Source of the DNA: Candidatus Aenigmatarchaeota archaeon
GTDB lineage: Archaea > Aenigmatarchaeota > Aenigmatarchaeia > QMZP01 > JACQNV01
Assembly: GCA_016202865.1 (NCBI GenBank)
Contig: JACQNV010000054.1
Span: 1-15,353 of the forward strand
Reading direction: 5' to 3'
Length of the DNA stretch: 15,353 nt
Every line of letters begins with the position of its first letter. Position 1 is the stretch's first letter. Positions 1-5,007 of this stretch are shown here, in pieces. Made by a program: the position numbers and the translations under genes. The notes under the pieces are model-generated. The model was not told the DNA's origin, searched no databases, and worked only from the letters and a program-made list of their open reading frames with translations.

Positions 1-605
1 GAATCGCTTATTTTTCTCACGCCTTTCTTATCAATTACAAAAAGATCAACGCCGCTGCCGCCAGATGCAATGTCCCTTTTAACAGCTGCATTTACAGCCT
101 GCACAGCAAGCCTTTTTCCGTCTTCAGCATCCATATTGTCCTTAAAGTTCTGCTCCAAAACACCGAAAACCATAGGCGAACCCGAACCAGTTGAATAATA
201 TTTTTCTGGTATTATAGATCCATCTGGTGCTAGTGTGTAAATTGCAGGACCTACCTGATCATAACCAGCAACAATCAGCTGAACATAATAAGGATAAAAT
301 CTCCTTGCATAAAGTATATTTGCAACCAAACTTGCAGCGTTCTTGACAGGCATCAATCTTTCCTCGTGCAACTTGAAAAGCTTAAGCTCTGCTGTTATGT
401 ACCTCTCCAAAGCCTGAGCATCGCCTACAACACCGGCTATGGTCATCGCAATATGATCATCCAATTGCCTTACTTTGAGTACATCCTTGCTTGCAATAAG
501 GTAACCCATTGTAGCCTTCCTATCTGCTGCCATGACAACAGTATCCTTGCAAATAAGTGCTACTGTTGTTGTTCCTGATTTCAATTGCATCTGTACTTCA
601 GTCAT
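1..605 (-). CDS. psmB: Archaeal 20S proteasome beta subunit (3' end off window)
   Basis: This is the catalytic beta subunit of the archaeal proteasome, a cytoplasmic Ntn-hydrolase that degrades proteins fed by an AAA ATPase. The reading frame is open from ATG at 605 to the left edge (about 201 codons, C-terminus missing). An 11-residue propeptide ending in SG precedes the predicted catalytic Thr12 (TTTVALI). Counting Thr12 as 1, Asp17 and Lys33 of the active site are present (AADRKAT and DVLK segments). The C-terminal part has the family SGGSGVD motif near residues 182-190. The upstream gene stops at 683, leaving 77 bases. AT-rich TATA-like stretches at 652-661 and 671-680 read toward the gene, but I cannot choose between them, and no Shine-Dalgarno sequence is visible. 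Family assignment is very secure. Confidence 0.97.
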   Translation of the reverse strand, partial: MTEVQMQLKSGTTTVALICKDTVVMAADRKATMGYLIASKDVLKVRQLDDHIAMTIAGVVGDAQALERYITAELKLFKLHEERLMPVKNAASLVANILYARRFYPYYVQLIVAGYDQVGPAIYTLAPDGSIIPEKYYSTGSGSPMVFGVLEQNFKDNMDAEDGKRLAVQAVNAAVKRDIASGGSGVDLFVIDKKGVRKISD

Positions 606-682
606 AAATTGATTCAAATAATATTATGTGTTTCACTCAGAATGAGCTTATGTTATATTTGTAATACTGAGTATTTAAATGT

Positions 683-1192
683 TTATTGGTGCTCTTGTTC
701 CCCTCTTGAATACATAGAAGCCACGAGTTCTAAAAGCGCCTCCCTTTCTTTTTGGCTAACAGGAAATAACTCAGATCTACAGTTGCCAAGCAAAGCCTCA
801 AATTCACGGTCTAGAATGTCCGAATAAACATCAAATGGATGCACACCCTCCCTTTTTCCTGCTTCTGCCAGGCTTCTCATAGAAACCTTTAGCTGATCCT
901 GTATATCCTTATCGGCTCTTGGAAATGCCCTCAACAAGACTCCCATCTTCTCATTTGAATTAAGATACCCATCGCCACTAGTATCAGCACATCTTCTTAT
1001 TGTCTCTATATTAGAGCTAATCCTTGCCTTGTGCCTGTAATCAGTCAAAACAGAATCTCCGATTAGAAAGAAAGCTGTTCCAGCAAGTAGACCCGCAGGA
1101 TATCTTACATCCCAGATATCTCTAGCAGACTCTCTGATAAAATCTCGAATATAATTTCCCACAGCTCTCAAAGGAGCCTGTAAATAACTCAT
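683..1192 (-). CDS. Hypothetical protein with one canonical EF-hand loop
   Basis: A 169-residue protein that I do not recognise as a whole. Residues 70-81 form a textbook 12-residue EF-hand calcium loop: Asp70, Ser72, Asp74, Tyr76, Asn78 and Glu81 at positions 1, 3, 5, 7, 9 and 12, with Gly75 at position 6. Only one loop is obvious, so pairing would need a second degenerate hand or a dimer. Residues 31-49 are moderately hydrophobic and might form a single membrane segment; the rest is charged and helical. The ATG at 1192 lies 37 bases after the sigma factor stop. A TATA-like box at 1212-1219 sits about 23 bases upstream, so the gene may have its own leaderless transcript even if it is also read from the sigma operon. 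Calcium binding is inferred from the loop only. Confidence 0.75.
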   Translation of the reverse strand: MSYLQAPLRAVGNYIRDFIRESARDIWDVRYPAGLLAGTAFFLIGDSVLTDYRHKARISSNIETIRRCADTSGDGYLNSNEKMGVLLRAFPRADKDIQDQLKVSMRSLAEAGKREGVHPFDVYSDILDREFEALLGNCRSELFPVSQKEREALLELVASMYSRGEQEHQ

Positions 1193-1211
1193 CCCTCTAA
1201 TTGGATAGAAA

Positions 1212-1219
1212 TTTTATAA
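1212..1219 (-). promoter_or_regulatory. TATA-like box for the EF-hand gene
   Basis: Minus-strand TTATAAAA is centred about 23 bases before the ATG at 1192, within the usual archaeal TATA range if transcription starts at or near the start codon. It lies in the 37-base gap after the sigma factor gene, which argues that archaeal-type transcription operates inside this cluster. Confidence 0.5.
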
Positions 1220-1229
1220 GCTTTGGTAG

Positions 1230-2285
1230 TCATGCTGTTTTTTCCCTGATTTCTTCTGGTTTTTGGACAGGAATAAACTTTGCAACAACATTTATGACGA
1301 CTGACCTCTTTGGTTTTTCCGGTTCAACTTGATCGCCAAATATCTCATCGAGTTTCTTCAGTGCTTCAGCTTCTATTTGTCTAACCCTCTCCCTTGACAA
1401 ATTAACTCTTTCAGAAACCTCCTTCAGGGTTTTGGGTTCTCCGTTCCATGGTTTCCCCTCACCACTATATCCAAATCTTAATTCCAAAATGCGTTCATCC
1501 CTCCTTGACAGAACACCCTTCATGCGATCCAAATATTCAACATTCTCCCTTCTAGAGACATCTAGAGCTGCCTCTGATCTTGGCGCGCTCTCAGATGTTT
1601 TTATATCCTCTGGAGATTCCAACCCACCCATATAAGTCACCCCTTTAATTGCAGGTTTGGCGTGCAAAGCAGATAGAACATAAGGTATTACACTTGGGTT
1701 AACATGATTTTTTTTAGGTCTGTGTTTTGTTCCAGTTACTACAGCTTCTTCATACTCCTTATCTATAGTTTGGTTTAACCTATCTACAACTTCTTCAGGC
1801 GTGGGTAAGAAACCTTGTTCATTACACAGTTCAGTGTATGCCCTTTTCCATCTTGGTAAAATAGTATCTACATATTTGCCAATTAAAACCATGGGCTTTT
1901 TCCTGAGAGCTTCCTGTATTCTTTGTTTAATTCTTCTTTCTGCGAAAGTGGAAAATGTGCTGGTCTCATCCCTTTCATTCCTAAAGTCTGGATCATAATC
2001 TCTAGCTGCCCAAACCAAACCATCGTTCCCCTCTCCTATAAGATCTCCAAAATCGAGGCCCAAATTATTATACCTTTTAGCTATATTGACAACAAGCGCA
2101 AGGTTACCGGCAATCATCCTGCCTCTAGCCTGTTCTGGAGAAAGCCCCCTGTACCTTGGTTCTGAACATTTGTGGGGCTGTCCGCGCATTACATAAGCCA
2201 GATCTCTATTTCCCTGGCTATCAAGAACAGTTTCCCTACGAATATCTTTCAAATAATCATTAACATCTGGATTATCCACTTTCAT
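1230..2285 (-). CDS. Bacterial-type sigma-70 family RNA polymerase sigma factor
   Basis: A 351-residue protein with full primary/group-2-like sigma architecture. Region 1.2 spans about residues 7-35 (DVNDYLKDI...DLAYVMRG). Region 2 spans 52-130: NLALVVNIAKRY, then the core-binding DLIGEGNDGL at 81-90, then FSTFAERRIKQ at 111-121. A divergent region 3 spans about 135-215. Region 4 spans 250-316, with an HTH whose recognition helix LSRERVRQIEAEAL matches the bacterial -35-binding helix, so the equivalents of E. coli R584, E585 and Q589 are R298, E299 and Q303. In region 2.3-2.4 the tryptophan pair (E. coli W433/W434) is Arg117-Arg118, and T440/R441 align with Gln124/Glu125, while Q437 is kept (Gln121). 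A C-terminal tail of about 35 residues is extra. The ATG at 2285 lies 2 bases after the stop of the upstream gene, so translation is probably coupled. Its neighbours are archaeal; the promoters and polymerase it serves are unknown. Confidence 0.95.
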   Translation of the reverse strand: MKVDNPDVNDYLKDIRRETVLDSQGNRDLAYVMRGQPHKCSEPRYRGLSPEQARGRMIAGNLALVVNIAKRYNNLGLDFGDLIGEGNDGLVWAARDYDPDFRNERDETSTFSTFAERRIKQRIQEALRKKPMVLIGKYVDTILPRWKRAYTELCNEQGFLPTPEEVVDRLNQTIDKEYEEAVVTGTKHRPKKNHVNPSVIPYVLSALHAKPAIKGVTYMGGLESPEDIKTSESAPRSEAALDVSRRENVEYLDRMKGVLSRRDERILELRFGYSGEGKPWNGEPKTLKEVSERVNLSRERVRQIEAEALKKLDEIFGDQVEPEKPKRSVVINVVAKFIPVQKPEEIREKTA

Positions 2286-2287
2286 AA

Positions 2288-2527
2288 CTATTCACTATGA
2301 ATTTCAGCCTCCTTCTCTTTTAGTAAAGTTCCCAAAACATTCATGTAGTAATTAAATGTAACCTTTGCCTTCGCAACTTCCCAATTCCCGCTTTCTGCTT
2401 TGTGTTCCAATCTGGATCGCGCCAAAACTTCCTGTGTCTCTAAGACCCTATCCACAGCGTGCTTGAGCCTCTCCTTATTTAACAGCCCGCTTATCTCCTC
2501 AAATTTTAATCTCTCCAAATCTGCCAT
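2288..2527 (-). CDS. Small helical hypothetical protein upstream of the sigma factor
   Basis: A 79-residue, highly charged and almost wholly alpha-helical protein with no recognised domain. I chose the ATG at 2527 because a strong Shine-Dalgarno sequence, GGAGGGG, lies 6 bases upstream, overlapping the end of the preceding gene. A TTG at 2542 is in frame but would put the start before that ribosome site. The preceding gene stops only 2 bases away, and the sigma gene begins 2 bases after this stop, so these three genes look like one translationally coupled operon. Position and size would fit a sigma partner such as an anti-sigma or co-factor, but nothing in the sequence shows it. Confidence 0.7.
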   Translation of the reverse strand: MADLERLKFEEISGLLNKERLKHAVDRVLETQEVLARSRLEHKAESGNWEVAKAKVTFNYYMNVLGTLLKEKEAEIHSE

Positions 2528-2529
2528 AT

Positions 2530-2946
2530 CTATCCCCTCCAATCAAACCTTTCATCAAATTTCCAATTGTAAGGCCTGTTAGAAATTTTATATGTGAGGT
2601 CTGATTGTAGTGGTTCTCCTTGCTCTTTAACAACTCGGCCACTGGCTCCATGTTTGAGCCTGAAAACCTGCCCATTGAATTCCAATTCATACACTTTGGT
2701 TCCAAGCTGAATTCTGGCCGGTTCAACCGCAGGAGGTTCTACAACCGGGAACTCACCAACATACAAATGTTCTGCTTTATTTGTAACTCTACCTAAATTA
2801 GTCCTCATCCTCTCATAACCATTAAATGAGTTGCCCTTTGCTGGTAAATCTAAGCTTGTTGGTGAAACTGACTCTGGGCCTCCGGCTAAAAGTATCTCCA
2901 AATATTTCCTGCCAACTGCCTTGACATCTCTGCTTTGATATTTCAT
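2530..2946 (-). CDS. Hypothetical protein, first gene of the sigma operon
   Basis: A 138-residue protein not recognised from sequence. The N-terminal third is polar; a proline-rich hinge lies near residues 67-76 (VVEPPAVEP). After it comes a probable beta-rich segment (about 77-115, containing TKVYELEFNGQVFRLKHG), and the tail is aromatic and charged. An in-frame TTG at 2964 would add six residues. I prefer the ATG at 2946 because GTGAG lies a few bases upstream and a TATA-like TTTATT (about 2974-2984) lies a little further back. The gene ends inside the ribosome-binding site of the next gene. No signal peptide or membrane segment is visible. It is probably co-expressed with the sigma factor. 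Confidence 0.65.
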   Translation of the reverse strand: MKYQSRDVKAVGRKYLEILLAGGPESVSPTSLDLPAKGNSFNGYERMRTNLGRVTNKAEHLYVGEFPVVEPPAVEPARIQLGTKVYELEFNGQVFRLKHGASGRVVKEQGEPLQSDLTYKISNRPYNWKFDERFDWRG

Positions 2947-3107
2947 ATTCTCACTACAGCGCAAGCTAACTCTAGAAATAAACTATCAAGCTAGTACAAC
3001 AAAAAGAAAATGCACGCGGCCTGGTAGTTTATTATGGGTTTAAAGCTTGTGCACATTCGCGATCTTAATGAGATAGCAACATGTGGAAAAGTTCACAAAA
3101 TTCATTT

Positions 3108-3135
3108 TTGACGGTTTTTGTAGCCTGCTCATAAT
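3108..3135 (+). promoter_or_regulatory. Candidate bacterial-type (sigma-70) promoter
   Basis: TTGACG (3108-3113) and CATAAT (3130-3135) are separated by 16 bases. Each matches 5 of 6 positions of the bacterial -35 and -10 consensus, at a permitted spacing. This would be unremarkable in AT-rich archaeal DNA, but a sigma factor with a conserved -35 recognition helix is encoded next door. It points toward the ACT-like gene, not the sigma operon. It may well be chance. Confidence 0.3.
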
Positions 3136-3227
3136 TATCGCTTATAATTATTTTTTCTTTTCTCTGGTATATAAACCTTCCGGCACATTTCTGGCTAAAG
3201 TTTCAAAAGTGACATATTTAAGTATAA

Positions 3228-3258
3228 ATTGACATATATAAAATAGATTTATGTCAAT
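3228..3258. promoter_or_regulatory. TATA box enclosed by a perfect 9-bp inverted repeat
   Basis: ATTGACATA (3228-3236) and TATGTCAAT (3250-3258) are exact inverted copies around a 13-base spacer. The enclosed sequence, TATATAAAA (about 3235-3243), is a strong archaeal TATA box reading toward the ACT-like gene. A near half-site GTGACATA lies 19 bases upstream (3210-3217), and an exact half-site recurs at 3360-3368 over the start codon. This is a typical layout for a repressor that blocks TBP; the regulator is unknown. Confidence 0.55.
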
Positions 3259-3265
3259 ATCTCAT

Positions 3266-3294
3266 ATACCCTTTTCTTTCAAAAGAAAAGGTAT
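3266..3294 (+). repeat. Hairpin-forming inverted repeat in the leader of the ACT-like gene
   Basis: The left arm ATACCCTTTTCTTT (3266-3279) pairs with the right arm AAAGAAAAGGTAT (3282-3294) over 13 base pairs with one bulged C. If transcription starts about 26 bases from the TATA box, the hairpin sits at the very 5' end of a leader of roughly 95 bases. That long leader is unusual among the mostly leaderless genes here. Confidence 0.55.
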
Positions 3295-3360
3295 AACCAA
3301 AAGAAATAGTCTACTGAAAAGAAAAGCCCCATAACCCAAAAGAAAGTTTATTTGAAAACT

Positions 3361-3972
3361 ATGTCAATATCTCAGCAAGTTTCCGATATTGTATCCTCTG
3401 ATTTGTCCCTGCAAAAGGACATACATAGAGGCCTTATCAACCACAGGGCTCTGGCAAGATATCTAATAGACAAATATGATTTTGACGCTTCCCTAGATGC
3501 TGTGATATCGGCTCTCAGAAGGATAGAACTTGAGCCGCTCAAGGAGTTTGACAAAAAGATCACAGGCTTTTTCAAGGATGCCTCAATCTCGACCAGAAAC
3601 AACCTTGTCTGCTTTACCTTGAAAAAAGAGGCGCTATTTCTCCTACCTAAAATAATCTCCAAGAACATAAGGATAGTGACAGGGACAGATGAGATAAATT
3701 TGATAGTTGAAAAAACAAAATCTGAAACTCTCCATGACATTTTTTCCCAATATATAATAAAAACAGAGAAGGATCTTGGAGAAGTAAGCATCCGCCTTGC
3801 AGAAGAAGCAGCCAAAACTCGCGGCGTCATGTCCAGGATAGCTAATGAAATCTCTCTAAACAAAATCAACATAGAGCAGCTCCTTATTTCTGTCCCAGAA
3901 TTTCTAATCTATGTGAAAGACAAAGATGTGATAAAGACGCACGAGGTTTTGCTTGGGTTGAGCGGTTCTTAA
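3361..3972 (+). CDS. HTH-like plus ACT-like regulatory protein
   Basis: A 203-residue cytoplasmic protein. Residues about 22-55 look like a small helical or winged-helix segment. Residues 80-125 and 140-200 each resemble an ACT-type beta-alpha-beta unit; the second contains GVMSRIANEISLNKINIEQL, close to the Gly-containing loop and helix of amino-acid-sensing ACT domains, as in aspartokinase regulatory parts. There is no kinase domain. The likely role is ligand sensing, perhaps amino acids; the ligand and target are unknown. I use the ATG at 3361; a TTG at 3352 is in frame but the ATG is better. The 15 bases TATGTCAATATCTCA that include this start also occur at 3250-3264, next to the promoter TATA box, so a regulator bound at one site could also cover the start codon. 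Confidence 0.7.
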   Translation: MSISQQVSDIVSSDLSLQKDIHRGLINHRALARYLIDKYDFDASLDAVISALRRIELEPLKEFDKKITGFFKDASISTRNNLVCFTLKKEALFLLPKIISKNIRIVTGTDEINLIVEKTKSETLHDIFSQYIIKTEKDLGEVSIRLAEEAAKTRGVMSRIANEISLNKINIEQLLISVPEFLIYVKDKDVIKTHEVLLGLSGS

Positions 3973-3980
3973 CTCATCTA

Positions 3981-3989
3981 CTTTTAAAA
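3981..3989 (+). promoter_or_regulatory. TATA-like box for the 102-residue gene
   Basis: CTTTTAAAA is centred 25 bases before the GTG at 4010. The spacing implies a leaderless mRNA starting at the GTG and supports that codon as the start. Confidence 0.55.
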
Positions 3990-4009
3990 CTTACTACCAA
4001 CTTCTAAAA

Positions 4010-4318
4010 GTGTCTAAGGCTTGGAGAAAGATATTTGTCGGGGAAGAGGTGCCGTTTAACGATTTATCTGCAGAAGATGTCCAGACACTTAAAAGCATGG
4101 GAGTATATTCCCTGAAAATTAGAGTGGATTTGACTAGAGAAGATGCTGAGAGGCTGCCAACTTTAGCAAACAAGTATAATGATCGATTAAATCCTGGAAT
4201 CCTTGATAGTTGCTTCATAGTAGGCGCATATAACTCTAGAGAAGAGCAGGAGAAGGATCATACAGCGGATAAAAAAGTTTTCGAGTTTGATTACAAATCA
4301 ACAACGGTATTTCTTTAG
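4010..4318 (+). CDS. Hypothetical protein (102 residues)
   Basis: An unrecognised small soluble protein beginning with GTG. Residues 15-55 hold a helix-rich stretch (FNDLSAEDVQTLKSMG, then DLTREDAERLPTLANKY) separated by a short strand (YSLKIRVDL). Residues 59-72 are hydrophobic (ILDSCFIVGAY) and the tail is mixed charged. No signal peptide and no metal or catalytic motif is visible. It has its own TATA-like box and ends 41 bases before the superoxide dismutase start, so it is probably a separate transcript. Coding is supported by promoter spacing, an uninterrupted frame and the tight fit between neighbours. Confidence 0.65.
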   Translation: MSKAWRKIFVGEEVPFNDLSAEDVQTLKSMGVYSLKIRVDLTREDAERLPTLANKYNDRLNPGILDSCFIVGAYNSREEQEKDHTADKKVFEFDYKSTTVFL

Positions 4319-4330
4319 GAGACTAGTATC

Positions 4331-4340
4331 TTTTTAAATA
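4331..4340 (+). promoter_or_regulatory. TATA-like box for superoxide dismutase
   Basis: TTTTTAAATA is centred about 25 bases before the ATG at 4360 and predicts a leaderless transcript. The T-run may also help terminate the upstream gene. Confidence 0.55.
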
Positions 4341-4359
4341 CCACTTCAATAATAGGGTT

Positions 4360-4977
4360 ATGACAGAACATGTTTTACCAAAATTGCCGTACGATTACAA
4401 CGCCTTGGAACCACACATAGATGCAAAAACAATGGAAATACACCACAGTAAGCATCACCAAGCCTATGTAAACAATCTAAACGCGTCTTTGAAAGACCAT
4501 CCAGATTTGCAGAATAAAACAGTAGAGGATTTGATAAAAAATCTAAATTCTGTTCCCGAGGCAATAAGAAATGCAGTGAGAAACAGTGGCGGCGGCCACC
4601 TCAACCACACATTTTTTTGGCAGGTGATGGGACCTGGAAAGGGTGGAGAGCCATCTGGAGAACTTCTGGAAAAAATAAAATCAAGTTTCGAAAGTTTTGA
4701 CAAGTTCAAGGAAAAGTTTTCAGCGGCTGGAGTTAGCAGGTTTGGTTCTGGCTGGGCTTGGCTAACAGTTGACAAAACAGGAAAGCTAGCCATCGAAAGC
4801 ACAGCTAACCAAGATAATCCGCTAACAGAAAGCACAGTCGCAATTTTAGGAGTTGATGTGTGGGAACATGCTTATTACCTGAAATTCCAAAACAGGCGCG
4901 CAGATTATTTAGCTACATGGTGGAATGTTGTTAACTGGGACCAAGTCGCACACAACTTAAAATCAGCCAAACATTAG
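4360..4977 (+). CDS. sodA: Iron/manganese superoxide dismutase, Mn-type signature
   Basis: A cytoplasmic enzyme converting superoxide to oxygen and hydrogen peroxide; 205 residues, the usual length. The four metal ligands are His28 (MEIHH), His83 (GGHLNH), Asp166 and His170 (DVWEHAYY). Tyr36 (second-sphere gateway) and the GWAWL core are present. The outer-sphere glutamine is Gln151, in ANQDNPL, the Mn-enzyme position, and the GGGH segment lacks the Fe-type glutamine. This points to manganese or cambialistic use rather than strict iron use. No signal peptide is present. The gene is monocistronic with its own TATA box. A SOD implies exposure to oxygen at least at times. Family is certain; metal choice is inferred. 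Confidence 0.97.
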   Translation: MTEHVLPKLPYDYNALEPHIDAKTMEIHHSKHHQAYVNNLNASLKDHPDLQNKTVEDLIKNLNSVPEAIRNAVRNSGGGHLNHTFFWQVMGPGKGGEPSGELLEKIKSSFESFDKFKEKFSAAGVSRFGSGWAWLTVDKTGKLAIESTANQDNPLTESTVAILGVDVWEHAYYLKFQNRRADYLATWWNVVNWDQVAHNLKSAKH

Positions 4978-5007
4978 TTAATTTAATAACCCACCTAAAT
5001 ATATAAC

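Larger units (their letters stand above)
2947..3360. other. 414-base intergenic regulatory region
   Basis: No convincing gene lies here. It separates the leftward sigma operon from the rightward ACT-like gene. It contains a sigma-70-like promoter candidate (3108-3135), a TATA box inside an inverted repeat (3228-3258), a strong hairpin (3266-3294), several AAAAGAAA runs (3281-3345), and a 15-base duplication (3250-3264 and 3360-3374). Two tiny reading frames, from ATG at 3033 (25 codons) and ATG at 3251 (27 codons), have no support as genes. Confidence 0.7.

Noticed and set aside
3033..3110. 25-codon frame from ATG at 3033
   Set aside because: Too short, no recognisable product and no conserved feature; only a weak TATA-like context.
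3229..3257. Perfect TTGACA at 3229-3234 as a second sigma-70 promoter
   Set aside because: At 16-18 bases downstream there is no -10-like sequence; the TTGACA is part of the inverted repeat around the TATA box.
3251..3334. 27-codon reading frame starting with the same MSIS codons as the ACT-like gene
   Set aside because: It would lie partly upstream of the transcript start predicted from the TATA box, is Lys-rich because of the AAAAGAAA runs, and the identical beginning is explained by the 15-base duplication.
3281..3345. AAAAGAAA runs as a possible CRISPR or tandem array
   Set aside because: Units are too short and irregular, with no spacers of constant length; no cas genes are present.
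3372..3872. 166-codon minus-strand frame opposite the ACT-like gene
   Set aside because: Antisense shadow: no domain, no promoter, and the plus-strand frame has recognisable ACT-like structure.
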